Assembly: GCA_964247085.1 (NCBI GenBank)
Contig: CAXTSX010000013.1
Span: 1-64,000, forward strand
Reading direction: 5' to 3'
Origin: JAAFHZ01 sp964247085
GTDB taxonomy: Bacteria > Cyanobacteriota > Cyanobacteriia > Cyanobacteriales > Chamaesiphonaceae
Length of the DNA stretch: 64,000 bases
The position numbers and the translations under genes were made by a program. The notes under the pieces were generated by a model that was not told the origin of the DNA, ran no database searches, and was given only the letters and a program-made list of their open reading frames with translations. This document shows, piece by piece, positions 16,245-25,751 of this stretch. Positions within the stretch are counted from its first letter, which is position 1; each line of letters opens with the position of its first letter.

Positions 16245-16658
16245 TTAACGTCTTTTTTTGCTAGCTAAGACTTTAATCTTGGTAACTAAAGCATCTTTGA
16301 TTTTTTCGTAGTCTGTGGCCGAACCACTATTAGGCTTAGGGAAAAAGTCTAAAGCACCAGCTTTCATCAATTCATAAATATTGTCTACATCACGGGGATG
16401 AACAGCATTGCTGATTACCAATACCGGCAAAGGATTTTGCGCCATCAGTTTTTTGGTGAATTCTAGGCCATCCATAGTGGGCATTTGCAAGTCAGTACAA
16501 ATCACATCTGGATTAGAACGACTAATCACAGTTAATGCTTCAGCACCATCGCGGGCAGTACCAACGACATCTACATCCGGAGAAGAATTGAGCAATCGCT
16601 CCAAAACTTCTAAGGCCACAACGGAATCTTCTACTAAAACAACTTTAATGGGGGTCAT
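16245..16658 (-). CDS. CheB-type receiver domain lacking the methylesterase domain
   Basis: 137 residues, a lone receiver: acidic pair ED at residues 10-11, phosphoacceptor Asp56 in ICTDLQMPTMDGLEF, and the Lys in DFFPKPNSG. The VLVISNAVHPRDVDNIYELMKAGALDFFPKP stretch is the form found in CheB receivers rather than CheY, and the protein stops where the CheB linker would begin. No methylesterase catalytic motifs follow. It starts inside the end of the cheA-like gene (4-bp overlap), so it is translationally coupled and is the likely phosphate sink or output of this system. Confidence 0.8.
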   Translation of the reverse strand: MTPIKVVLVEDSVVALEVLERLLNSSPDVDVVGTARDGAEALTVISRSNPDVICTDLQMPTMDGLEFTKKLMAQNPLPVLVISNAVHPRDVDNIYELMKAGALDFFPKPNSGSATDYEKIKDALVTKIKVLASKKRR

Positions 16659-19195
16659 GATGCAACTAAGCTCCTGAGAGTATTTATAAGTAAGGATTGG
16701 TCAAAATTGCCTTTGGTGAGATAGGCAGTAGCACCAGCATCTAGGCCGCGCTGTTGATCTTCTGGTTTGGCCAGGGTTGTTACCAAAATCACTGGGAGAT
16801 CGCCATATTCTGGGAATTCACGCAGGCGACTGGTCAATTCAAGACCAGTCATATTGGGCATTTCAACATCGGACACCACCGCAGCAAATTCACTAGTTTG
16901 GAGTTTATTAAAACCATCTAGACCATCGATTGCTGTTGTGACAACATAGCCTGCGCCTTCCAAAATGCGCTTAACTTGTGTCCGAATGGGAATGGAGTCC
17001 TCCACCAGCAGAATATGTGGTGGGGCAATGGTGTCCATCGTTAACATGGCACTACGTTCGGTGCTCACCGATCTGCCGCCGGCGGCGCTAAAGAGATCGG
17101 GGGGGTTCAGAACCATGCAGATTTCTCCGTTCCCCAGAATGCTGGCTCCCGAGAGATTTCGTACATTTTGCAGCAGTTGATTGAGGGATTTCACCACAAT
17201 CTGCTGTTGTTCGAGTAGCTCATCTACTAAGATGCCCAAATATTCACCATCTATTTTGATAAAGACACAGGGAATTTTAGTGGCAACTTGCCTCAAGGAT
17301 AGGGTGGAATCTGGTGACATCATCGGTAGCTCTAGTAAATCGGCTAGCCAAGCAACAGATACACCGCGCTCTTGCCAATGCACAGTCAACTTGCCGTCTA
17401 GGGTGAAAATTTCTTCTCGATCGATAAACTGCATGGTTTCGATCGCATCCAGGGCCAGGGCAAAGGGTTGATTATTGACCTGGACAATCAGGGCATCCAC
17501 CGTAGCCAAGCTGTTGTTCAGCAGCAGACGAAACGTACAGCCTTCGCCAGGTTTAGATTCAATCCGAATCGAGCCTTTCAACTTTTCGATATTGGCACGC
17601 ACTACATCCATCCCTACCCCTCGACCAGATAGTTCAGTGACAGCGGTACGGGTGGAAAAACCAGCCACAAAGATTAGTGACTGAATTTGTTCGGGGTTCA
17701 TCTGATCGAGTTCGGCAGAAGTGTATAGTCCACGCCGAATAGCCGTGGTGCGAATCGCTTCCAGATCCAAACCTCGCCCATCATCGGTGATGATAATTTC
17801 GATTTGATTACCGCGTTGCAAGCCTTTGAGAGTCAAGTGAGCAGTAGTTCCTTTAGCACCGCGCTCTAACAAAGTTTCGACACCGTGATCGATCGCATTA
17901 CGCAAAATGTGGGTGAGAGGATCTTTGAGGGATTCTAAGATTTGCTTGTCAGCCAGGACATCGCCGCCTTCGATCGTGAAGTCGATTTCTTTGCCTTGCT
18001 GCCGTGCCAAATCTCTGACCATGCGGGGGAAGAGAGCGAAAACCGTCTGCAAGGGCAACATCCGAATTTGGCGAATGCCATTTTCCAGGTCATTGGCTAC
18101 TGATTCTAGCCGCGCCGTATCTTCACCAGAAGTTAGCCGCATCTGATTCAGCAGATTGCTAAATTGTTGTAAGCGGGGGTCTTCGATCGGCACCAGTCGC
18201 TGCCATTCTTCCCACAAACGATAGAGGTTCAGCAGGTCTTCATGGTGCTGCACCACTCGCAACTTAGCCACTGCCAATTCATCAGCCTGAATCATCAGCC
18301 GTTCTAGTCGGTTAGCAGCCACCCGAATAGTGTTGATCTCAAAGACCTCGGCGACGGGTTCTACCGGAACAGCCGTTAGAGGCTGAATCGTTTCTGGAAG
18401 ATCAATAATTACCGGGGGAGCAGGGGGAAAGAGGGGACTGTCGATCGATCCCGTAGCGGCAATCAAATCAGCGGCTGGCAACTTACTACCTTCCGCCCAG
18501 GTATCTTCATCAAAGGATTCCAGTAATACTTCGGGTAATCCGGACAGTCCAAATACCAAATCTGGCGGCTCTGAGACATCACCAATATCGAAAATCGAAG
18601 AGTTGGAAATACTCAAATAATCATCTAGAGCTGAGTTGCTAGAGAATATGTAATCATCATTCGGGATAGTTGCAAAGTCAGCAAACCCCGCCGGGACATT
18701 CGGCGTGACCGCTAGCCAATCCAACACTGGTTGCCCACCTGATTCTACAAAACTTGGTGCAGTAGCAGCCACTGCAACTACTTCATTGTCCACAGCTGTG
18801 CTGCTGGGAGCTTTGCCACTAGCTGCTTGTAGTACGGCGATTACCTCGGACAGCTGAAGACCAGTGGGTTCACCAGTAACTGCTTCATGGGCAATTTTTT
18901 TGACAGCGTCTAGTCCTTGGTACAGGACATCGCAGAGTAGTGGTGTAACGGCCGATTCATGGCGATCGATCGCCATCAGAATTTCTTCCATTTGGTGGAC
19001 GATCGCTTCGGCATCTTCTACCCCCAACATCCGGGAGTCTCCTTTCAGGGAATGGGCTTCCCGCAACAGCATCGACAGCGGCGATAAGTCGGTGGGGGTT
19101 TTTTCTAGTTGCAATAAGCCTTCTTCGATCGCTGTCAAATGTTCGGCACTGGCCACTTCATAGAGGCTACGCAACTCTTCATCATCAATGAACAT
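16655..19195 (-). CDS. cheA: hybrid CheA-type histidine kinase with receiver
   Basis: 846 residues. Order: Hpt domain with the phosphorylated His48 in LREAHSLKGDSRM; an Ala/Pro/acidic linker (about 130-280); dimerisation and HATPase domain with N-box ILRNAIDHGVETLLERGAKG, G-boxes DDGRGLDL and GVGMDVVRANIEKL; a CheW-like domain (ATVDALIVQVNNQPFALALD); and a C-terminal receiver with AAVVSDVEMPNMTG. This is the architecture of the cyanobacterial pilus-chemotaxis kinases (PilL/TaxAY/HmpE type). It autophosphorylates on receptor input and passes phosphate to the receivers of the operon. Overlaps the next gene by 4 bp and follows the MCP by 23 bp. Confidence 0.93.
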   Translation of the reverse strand: MFIDDEELRSLYEVASAEHLTAIEEGLLQLEKTPTDLSPLSMLLREAHSLKGDSRMLGVEDAEAIVHQMEEILMAIDRHESAVTPLLCDVLYQGLDAVKKIAHEAVTGEPTGLQLSEVIAVLQAASGKAPSSTAVDNEVVAVAATAPSFVESGGQPVLDWLAVTPNVPAGFADFATIPNDDYIFSSNSALDDYLSISNSSIFDIGDVSEPPDLVFGLSGLPEVLLESFDEDTWAEGSKLPAADLIAATGSIDSPLFPPAPPVIIDLPETIQPLTAVPVEPVAEVFEINTIRVAANRLERLMIQADELAVAKLRVVQHHEDLLNLYRLWEEWQRLVPIEDPRLQQFSNLLNQMRLTSGEDTARLESVANDLENGIRQIRMLPLQTVFALFPRMVRDLARQQGKEIDFTIEGGDVLADKQILESLKDPLTHILRNAIDHGVETLLERGAKGTTAHLTLKGLQRGNQIEIIITDDGRGLDLEAIRTTAIRRGLYTSAELDQMNPEQIQSLIFVAGFSTRTAVTELSGRGVGMDVVRANIEKLKGSIRIESKPGEGCTFRLLLNNSLATVDALIVQVNNQPFALALDAIETMQFIDREEIFTLDGKLTVHWQERGVSVAWLADLLELPMMSPDSTLSLRQVATKIPCVFIKIDGEYLGILVDELLEQQQIVVKSLNQLLQNVRNLSGASILGNGEICMVLNPPDLFSAAGGRSVSTERSAMLTMDTIAPPHILLVEDSIPIRTQVKRILEGAGYVVTTAIDGLDGFNKLQTSEFAAVVSDVEMPNMTGLELTSRLREFPEYGDLPVILVTTLAKPEDQQRGLDAGATAYLTKGNFDQSLLINTLRSLVAS

Positions 19196-19218
19196 AATGG
19201 CGGTAGTGATAAAACAAT

Positions 19219-20577
19219 TTATACAATCAGTTGTAGTTGGTTAGTAGTTTCTAGCAAATCATTAGTGGCCGATTTTACTTCGGCAACGCCCGCTGCTGTT
19301 TCTTGAGAACCTAAGTTGATGGCATTGATCGAAGCGACCGCCTGTTGGATGGTAATTGCTTGACGCTTAGAACTATCCGAAATATCGCGGGAGTTACTAA
19401 ATACCTCGTTAATAGCTCGTTCAATACCAGCAAAGGCTTCTGCTGTTTCAGAGGCCAAGATAATCCCGGCAGCTGCCGTCTTGGTGCCTTCGTCAGTCAC
19501 CATTACAGTGTTATTAATAGAAGCTTGTACTTCCGAAATCAAAATATTGATTTTTTCAGCGGATTTTTTACTTTGGTCGGCCAATTTCCGTACTTCTCCG
19601 GCTACTACCGCAAAACCCTTACCCTGTTCACCGGCTCGGGCGGCTTCTACCGCAGCGTTCAGCGACAGCATGTTGGTTTGGTTCGCAATGTCGGCTACCA
19701 AGTCCGAAACTGTAGAAATCTGCGCTGTTTGAGCGCTCAACTGCATAATTTTTTCGGCGATCGCCTCTACCTTCGATCGCAGGTCAATAATCCCATCCAA
19801 AGTCCGAGATACTGTTTCCGAACCACTTTCTGACAGGGAAAGGGCTTTTTGGGCTTCTGAGCTAGAAGATTCTGCTTGAATAGCCGATCGCATGGAAGCC
19901 GCACCCAACTCTTCGATCGTACTAGTTGTAGTTTTCACGGAGCTAGCTTGAGACTCTAGTAATTTCTCTTGCTGATTGAGGGTATTTGAAATTTTGAGAG
20001 AACTACTCGAAACGTCTTCAGTAGATTGATTGAGAGTTTTGGTAATACGTTGAGTAATAAACGCAATAAAGCCCAAAGCGGCCAAGCTGGCACCTAGCGT
20101 TAAGAGAGCAATTAATCGTACGATGCTTACGTCATTACCACCGTTGGTGGTAGCGACGTTTACGGCATTATTAACTGGTTTAAATACATTTTCACTTTCC
20201 ACCAACATTTGATTGGCCAGAGCCGGATTACTCCGAAAAGCATAGATAGTGTTTTTGTATTGAGCCCAAGCTTTTTCCACCTCTTGCATCGCCTCAATAA
20301 AGCTTTGATCCTTGGCTGCCGGAATATTGAGAGTTTCATCTCCTTTGACTAGTGCCCGAATGAGCTGATCATTTTTTTGAATTAATTCATCACTACGTTT
20401 ATTAGCTAATTCTAATTTACCTAATCGTTGAGTGGTACCCCGGACTAATCCGGTGTAGCTTACAACGTTAGAGTCATTAGCCATACCTTGAATACCAGAC
20501 TGGAGAACAATACCGTTAATGGCTGCCAAGCCAATTAAGCCAGCGACGGCGTATTTAAGACGAGTGGTAATTTTCAT
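19219..20577 (-). CDS. methyl-accepting chemotaxis protein, two-span membrane receptor
   Basis: 452 residues. Membrane spans near residues 9-28 and 150-172 enclose a small periplasmic domain (about 120 residues, mostly helical, with TGLVRGTTQRLGKLE, which recalls PilJ-type sensor domains). The cytoplasmic part carries the conserved signalling tip NMLSLNAAVEAARAGEQG followed by FAVVAGEVRKLADQ. Together with the double CheW and hybrid CheA it forms the sensory array for type IV pilus motility. No CheR gene is in the window, so adaptation by methylation is not shown. The adjacent UrtA-like binding protein could be its ligand adaptor. Confidence 0.93.
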   Translation of the reverse strand: MKITTRLKYAVAGLIGLAAINGIVLQSGIQGMANDSNVVSYTGLVRGTTQRLGKLELANKRSDELIQKNDQLIRALVKGDETLNIPAAKDQSFIEAMQEVEKAWAQYKNTIYAFRSNPALANQMLVESENVFKPVNNAVNVATTNGGNDVSIVRLIALLTLGASLAALGFIAFITQRITKTLNQSTEDVSSSSLKISNTLNQQEKLLESQASSVKTTTSTIEELGAASMRSAIQAESSSSEAQKALSLSESGSETVSRTLDGIIDLRSKVEAIAEKIMQLSAQTAQISTVSDLVADIANQTNMLSLNAAVEAARAGEQGKGFAVVAGEVRKLADQSKKSAEKINILISEVQASINNTVMVTDEGTKTAAAGIILASETAEAFAGIERAINEVFSNSRDISDSSKRQAITIQQAVASINAINLGSQETAAGVAEVKSATNDLLETTNQLQLIV

Positions 20578-20636
20578 GTAGGTAACTCCTAAAGATTATT
20601 GATCAGAAATATGGATAGAAAGTAAACAAATTGCCC

Positions 20637-21683
20637 CTAGGCCACACTCAGCAGCTGGGGCAGGTTCAGAATGCTTAATAGCTGCTCCCGATAGGGGATC
20701 GTACTCATCACCAAACCTTGGCGGCTAGATTGGTTGGCCACTGGCACCATCGCTAGCTCGGCTGGATCGAGATAGAGAATATCGTGTAGTTCGTCGATCG
20801 ATATACCAGCCACTAAACTACCCAACTGAGCAACGATCGCTTCTGTATTGACCTGGGATGAATCCAAGTTGAGAGCTGGTCTGATATCTACGAGGGTCAT
20901 GATTTCGCCCCGCAAATTCATATTGCCAATGATCCGATCGGGGCAGCAGGGAATCGGGCGCACATTTTGCACCTTAATAAACTCCCGCACTAACTCCAAA
21001 TTCATCCCAAAATATTCACCGCCTAGCCCAAACACTGCCAAGGGAACCAAGCGACTGGTGTCGTTAGTGATCGACAATTGCCGTAATTCCAGTGCCCGTT
21101 GTTCTAAAAGCTGGCACTCTTCGGCAGTAGCAGTGGGAAAGTACAGTTGATAAAAATCGGTGGTCAGATCGATTTGAGAACGGGCAATGTCTTGCAAGCG
21201 CTCCACGTTAGCAGTTAAGCTATCCGATTCACCAACCCACGCCGTCAGTTCATCCGCCAACAAAATCAAAGATTGGGGATTCAACAATAAAATGTTGTGG
21301 TCGCCCAGTTGGGTGACACCCCGTAAAAATGACGTATTGACGTGGTTTTGCCGACCATAGGTGAGATCTTGGGCAATATCTAAGTCATCGATCGAACAGA
21401 CCTCGTTCACCTGGTCTACAATCAGACCCACTTGCAAACCCTGGCATTCCAACACGATGACGTTATCTGTAATCTTACAGATCGGCTGGGCTTGCCCCAG
21501 ACGACGACGGAGGTGCATTACGGGTAAAACTGTACCGCGCAAATTAATCACTCCCAAGATGTCAGCCGGGATTTCGGGGACAATTTGTAATTCGGGCAGC
21601 GGAAAAATTTCCAGCACATGGTCGGTACCAATGGCGTACTGCAAATTTTGTAACTGAAAAGTCAGATATGTGGCGGTACTCAT
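20637..21683 (-). CDS. cheW: double CheW-domain coupling protein
   Basis: 348 residues with two CheW domains in tandem: residues about 5-150 (YLTFQLQNLQYAIG, PADILGVINLRGTVLPV) and about 205-345 (VPLAVFGLGGEYFGMNLE, RIIGNMNLRGEIMTLVDIR). There is no receiver domain, so it is not a CheV. It couples the MCP to the kinase; the tandem arrangement may let one molecule bridge two partners. Its start overlaps the end of the PatA-like gene (ATGA-type), showing coupled translation. Confidence 0.9.
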   Translation of the reverse strand: MSTATYLTFQLQNLQYAIGTDHVLEIFPLPELQIVPEIPADILGVINLRGTVLPVMHLRRRLGQAQPICKITDNVIVLECQGLQVGLIVDQVNEVCSIDDLDIAQDLTYGRQNHVNTSFLRGVTQLGDHNILLLNPQSLILLADELTAWVGESDSLTANVERLQDIARSQIDLTTDFYQLYFPTATAEECQLLEQRALELRQLSITNDTSRLVPLAVFGLGGEYFGMNLELVREFIKVQNVRPIPCCPDRIIGNMNLRGEIMTLVDIRPALNLDSSQVNTEAIVAQLGSLVAGISIDELHDILYLDPAELAMVPVANQSSRQGLVMSTIPYREQLLSILNLPQLLSVA

Positions 21684-22861
21684 TTGGCTACAACTGTTTT
21701 TTGAGGAGCGACTTGCGGAATATATTTTTCCAAGACCGGCAGTAATTTATCTCGATCGACCGGCTTAGTCAGATACTGCGTGGAACCAGCAAACTGTCCT
21801 TTAAACTTATCGACAATCCCATCCTTGGCCGTCAGCATAATAATGGGGAGTTGTTTAAACTGGGGCATCGCTCGAATAGTGCGACATAGTTCTAATCCAT
21901 CAATATCCGGCATCGTTACATCTAGTAGCAATAGCGATACTTTTTGGGTATGCAAAATATTCAAAGCATCAACAGCATTATTAGCCAACCGCACATCATA
22001 CAAATCACCGATCGCTCTGGCGATCATGGTCTGTACAATTTTGCTATCATCCACACTCAAAATAATGGGACGAGCAGTTGTGGCTGGGAGCGGTGGGAGA
22101 GTAGTTGATCGTTGACTGTTGCTACTATTCTTTAAAATCAGCCAGTCTTGACGCGACCAATTTAAGTAAGTTTGGGCTAATTTAAGGGGGTCTTCGGCAC
22201 AACCCAGGGCAATTTCGGAGAGTTTAAACTTGCCAGTAATCCATCGATCGAAATGCGGCAAAATTTGGGGAGGTAGCAAATGGGCGTTGTCGGGCTTAGG
22301 ACAAAGTATTGTGTCAAAAATAATTTCTGGAGCTAGCGATTGCCACAACTGCTGGCGTTTTTCGAGAATTTGTCGAATCAGAGCTAAATTTAAGCTGTGA
22401 AAATCTTCACCATAGGATAAATCAAAGCTACTACTCATAGTTTTGCGCAATACCCCGGCATGGAGGTGTGCCTGTTCTATGAATATAGCGGCCTCTTTGT
22501 GCATCAAATTTTCTAAGTCCGGCCACTTAATCAACCCAAAACGAGCGATAAATTCAATTAGCTCTCGTACCGAATTGGGGTTTTTGACCCGACTAGTAAC
22601 CATTTGGAGAGTGGATTCCATGTGGGTAAGCTGCATTTTGTGGCTCACCCAATGGGCAAATTCCAGAGGAGTTGGCACTTTGCGACCAGCATAAGTCAAG
22701 GCTCCGGACTGAAATACCAAAGAGAATTGGAAGATGGAAGGTTGTACTTGCGCTGGTGCAGCAGCATTGCTAGCAATGCTGGTAAATTCGACAACACAAC
22801 TAAAACCTTCGGCCTGAATTTGGTGAAGCGAACTAATTAGTTCACCAGCTCGTACTTGCAT
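21680..22861 (-). CDS. PatA-type response regulator (N-terminal DUF4388-like + REC)
   Basis: 393 residues. The N-terminal part (about 1-250) is the PATAN/DUF4388-like region typical of cyanobacterial PatA/PilG/TaxP proteins. The receiver occupies about 265-385 with VDDSK, phosphoacceptor Asp in LLLLDVTMPDIDG, and the Lys in YLTKPVD. PatA-type regulators control type IV pilus assembly or polarity, reportedly by binding PilB-type ATPases. It is the first gene of the five-gene chemosensory operon and starts only 33 bp from the divergent DUF4336 gene. Confidence 0.88.
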   Translation of the reverse strand: MQVRAGELISSLHQIQAEGFSCVVEFTSIASNAAAPAQVQPSIFQFSLVFQSGALTYAGRKVPTPLEFAHWVSHKMQLTHMESTLQMVTSRVKNPNSVRELIEFIARFGLIKWPDLENLMHKEAAIFIEQAHLHAGVLRKTMSSSFDLSYGEDFHSLNLALIRQILEKRQQLWQSLAPEIIFDTILCPKPDNAHLLPPQILPHFDRWITGKFKLSEIALGCAEDPLKLAQTYLNWSRQDWLILKNSSNSQRSTTLPPLPATTARPIILSVDDSKIVQTMIARAIGDLYDVRLANNAVDALNILHTQKVSLLLLDVTMPDIDGLELCRTIRAMPQFKQLPIIMLTAKDGIVDKFKGQFAGSTQYLTKPVDRDKLLPVLEKYIPQVAPQKTVVAK

Positions 22862-22894
22862 AATGTATTGCTACCCCTTTATCTGGGAGTTAAA

Positions 22895-24238
22895 ATGTCG
22901 GCAATCAGATTTATGGATGGCGACCGGAAATCAGAACTTATGCTTAAGATGCCCAATTCAGATCCCAAAAAGAACTCAGGTAAGTTAGAAAAATTGAAAA
23001 CTACACAGAGTAAAATATCCACAAATATCTATAATTGCCATCTGCAGGAAAATAGTTCAGTGCCAACAGCTCTCGTTCCACCACCATTAGGTCTCCAGGA
23101 AGATTGGAAATGGCGTTGGTGGTTATCTTTACCCCTCTATCCGTACAGTCAAAGACGCACGCTCCGTACTGAAATAATTGCGGACTGGGCATGGAGTTTT
23201 GAGCAAATTCAGGGGGTTTTGTATGTTGTTACTCCCTTACGAATGACGGTGCTTAGGTTAGAAACTGGCGGTTTACTAGTCTATGCTCCGATCGCCCCTA
23301 CGGCGGAATGCTTAAGGTTGGTGAATGAGTTAGTTGATCGATATGGCCCAATTCAACATATTATTTTCCCGACTTTATCGGGGTTAGAGCACAAAGTATT
23401 TGTGGGGCCATTTGCCCGCCATTATCCGCTGGCCACTGTCTATGTGGCTCCTGGCCAGTGGAGTTTTCCAGTAAATTTACCCTTGAGCTGGTTGGGCTTA
23501 CCGGCTGGCCGTACCCAAGTATTGGGGAAAGAAAATCCCTTTGGCGATCGGTTCGACTACGCCATGCTCGGACCAGTGGACTTAAAATTAGGTAAATTTG
23601 GTGAAGTGGTGCTGTTCGATCGACAGCTGAAAATATTGCTGGTGACGGATACCGTCCTCTCCATTCCAGAGCAACCCCCAGCGATCGTTCAGCTTGATCC
23701 CTATCCATTACTATTTCATGCCCGCGATCAGGTCAGCGAACCGATTATGGATACGCCTGCCCAACGCCAGCAAGGCTGGCAGCGCATTGTGCTATTTACT
23801 TTCTATTTTCGTCCCAGCGCTGTTCAGATCAGCAGTACTAGTCAGGCGATCCGAGCCTTGTTCACGGCTCCAGACCAGTCGCGTCGCGCTTTTTGGGGTT
23901 TATATCCTTTTCAATGGCAAGATAACTGGGAGAAATCTTTTCAGACGATTCAAGGCCACGGTCGGCTGTTGGTCGCACCGATATTGCAGCAGTTAATTCT
24001 TAATCGCGATCCGCAACAGACTTTAGCTTGGATCGATCGAGTGACTCAGTGGGATTTTCAACAAATCGTCCCCTGCCATTTTCAAGCCCCCATCGCCGCC
24101 ACTCCCACCGAATTTCGAGCCGCCTTCGACTTCCTCAGCCAAGGGCGACAATTACCCAACGCTGATTTTCAACTACTCCAAGATATTGATACCACCCTGG
24201 GCAAAATTGGGATTATTCCGCCAGCGATCAAAAATTAG
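22895..24238 (+). CDS. DUF4336 domain protein
   Basis: 447 residues from the ATG at 22895, chosen because GGGAG precedes it; the TTG at 22856 would overlap the start of the divergent gene. After a basic, disordered N-terminus of about 50 residues comes the DUF4336 region: LYVVTPLRMTVLRLETGGLLVYAPIAPT, HIIFPTLSGLEHKVFVGPFARHYP, LPLSWLGLPAG. This fold is related to metallo-beta-lactamases but usually has altered metal ligands. Plants and cyanobacteria share it; its role is unknown. Shares a 33-bp divergent promoter gap with the chemosensory operon. Confidence 0.8.
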   Translation: MSAIRFMDGDRKSELMLKMPNSDPKKNSGKLEKLKTTQSKISTNIYNCHLQENSSVPTALVPPPLGLQEDWKWRWWLSLPLYPYSQRRTLRTEIIADWAWSFEQIQGVLYVVTPLRMTVLRLETGGLLVYAPIAPTAECLRLVNELVDRYGPIQHIIFPTLSGLEHKVFVGPFARHYPLATVYVAPGQWSFPVNLPLSWLGLPAGRTQVLGKENPFGDRFDYAMLGPVDLKLGKFGEVVLFDRQLKILLVTDTVLSIPEQPPAIVQLDPYPLLFHARDQVSEPIMDTPAQRQQGWQRIVLFTFYFRPSAVQISSTSQAIRALFTAPDQSRRAFWGLYPFQWQDNWEKSFQTIQGHGRLLVAPILQQLILNRDPQQTLAWIDRVTQWDFQQIVPCHFQAPIAATPTEFRAAFDFLSQGRQLPNADFQLLQDIDTTLGKIGIIPPAIKN

Positions 24239-24296
24239 GTGGATCTCGGAATTGGTTTAACTCGTCTTGTATCTGAAAGAGTCCATCCTCAAAACC

Positions 24297-25016
24297 ATGA
24301 ACAGACTGTTGCGGCAATTAGCCCTCACCCTGGTGATTACAGCGGCCATTATTTTATCCAGTAATCCAGCGATCGATTCGGCCTCCAACAAAATCAGCCA
24401 TACCACCACCAATAAGATCGCCGGCGCGACCCAAAATTTGTGGGAAACAACTAATAACAGTGAGGTTTGGGGTAACAGTGGCGCTTTAATGATGCCCTTA
24501 GCTGCCCAAGTGGCCGCTAGCCGCAACCCGCCAGGTCAACCTCTGACTGCCCAGCAAAAAAAGTATCTGCGGGCTGATTTTGGTGATTTAGTCGATCAAG
24601 CAAAAATAAATTACAACGCTAAATTGCTCGATCGCTGGTCTAATGGTGAGAAAGAAGTGCATGTGGGGGAAGTGGATGCTGCTGCCCAAGCTTTTTGCGA
24701 TCGAATATATATCCGGGCTGGCCACCAGCCTCAAGACACCGCCCAACTAGTTCTATTAGCGCACGAGCTTACCCACTTTCAGCAATGTATTCAACAGGGA
24801 GGTTTGCAAAAATTCGGTGCCAGCTACTTTGCAGCCTACCAACAGGCTGGCCAAGACTACGCCAGCAACCAGTTTGAACAAGCGGCTCGCATCCAAGAAA
24901 AAAAATTCATCAAAAACCTTTGCCAGCAAATTGACTGCCAACATCCCCGCAGCAGATATTATCTGAACTACCGAGGAGTTAATACAAAGCTACCAGTTAA
25001 AATCAGCACCGACTAA
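24297..25016 (+). CDS. exported HExxH protein (DUF4157-like metallopeptidase fold)
   Basis: 239 residues from ATG 24297. An N-terminal signal-like segment (MNRLLRQLALTLVITAAIIL) precedes a polar region and a domain with LVLLAHELTHFQQC at about residue 155, a zinc-binding HELTH with the LT-Q pattern of DUF4157/minigluzincin-like proteins. A third metal ligand is not obvious. Two C-terminal cysteines (KNLCQQIDCQHP) may form a disulphide in the periplasm. Peptidase activity is inferred from the motif only. The upstream in-frame ATG (24267) would put ten extra residues before the signal. Confidence 0.65.
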   Translation: MNRLLRQLALTLVITAAIILSSNPAIDSASNKISHTTTNKIAGATQNLWETTNNSEVWGNSGALMMPLAAQVAASRNPPGQPLTAQQKKYLRADFGDLVDQAKINYNAKLLDRWSNGEKEVHVGEVDAAAQAFCDRIYIRAGHQPQDTAQLVLLAHELTHFQQCIQQGGLQKFGASYFAAYQQAGQDYASNQFEQAARIQEKKFIKNLCQQIDCQHPRSRYYLNYRGVNTKLPVKISTD

Positions 25017-25036
25017 AACATATGTGCAAAAAATGA

Positions 25037-25519
25037 TTAGAAACGATAGCCACCACCAATACTGAATACAGTGCCGAGCACCGAGTTGGCATCAAAAGGC
25101 ACCTTAATATCACCAGTAACTGCCATGCCGGGATTAAGATTAATGTCCACCCCGGCTTGGGCAAAACCAGTAGAAGAAGAACCAGTTACCCCGCCCACAT
25201 TGACCGTGTAAAAATTCATGCCCAAGCCTACAAATGGCAGAATCTGAGAGTTATCCTTACTAAGATCATAAGTAGCTGAGCCCCCAAAGACCGTAACCCC
25301 TGCCCCGGACAAGTTAGTAAAGCTATAGGAAGGCCGCACCGCAATATTATCGGTAAGATTAAACTTACCTTCTATCCCAAAAATGCTTTGACCATTGCCG
25401 ATCGTAATCGCTGGGCCAATAAAGTTTCCGTTATTTTCACCATCAGCCCGGGCAATGCTGGGGCTACAACAACAGAGTATAAGAGTTAAGAGTGCAGTGA
25501 TCGATCGATAATTATTCAT
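25037..25519 (-). CDS. small outer-membrane beta-barrel protein
   Basis: 160 residues: signal peptide (MNNYRSITALLTLILCCCSP, cleavage near ARA-DG) and then alternating amphipathic strands (NIAVRPSYSFTNL, ILPFVGLGMNFYTV, TVFSIGGGYRF) ending in an aromatic residue, as outer-membrane barrels do for BamA recognition. This suggests an eight-stranded OmpW/OmpA-like barrel. The cargo, if any, is unknown. It is convergent with the HELTH-protein gene, with only 20 bp between. Confidence 0.75.
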   Translation of the reverse strand: MNNYRSITALLTLILCCCSPSIARADGENNGNFIGPAITIGNGQSIFGIEGKFNLTDNIAVRPSYSFTNLSGAGVTVFGGSATYDLSKDNSQILPFVGLGMNFYTVNVGGVTGSSSTGFAQAGVDINLNPGMAVTGDIKVPFDANSVLGTVFSIGGGYRF

Positions 25520-25751
25520 GGGTTCAGATTTTGCTTGTGAAGTTATTCTATTACGACATCATGCGCATAGCTTACCCATCAAGACGACTAAGTAATAGTA
25601 ATGTCTGAATCAAAATATCAAACTTTAGTTCCAACACTCACCTTCATTACTAATGATTGGAATAGTTAATGAATTTCTCATAGCGACAATTCATACGAAT
25701 TTCATATACTTAGTTATTCGTATCATTTTTGACCAAATCACCAGAATTTTT

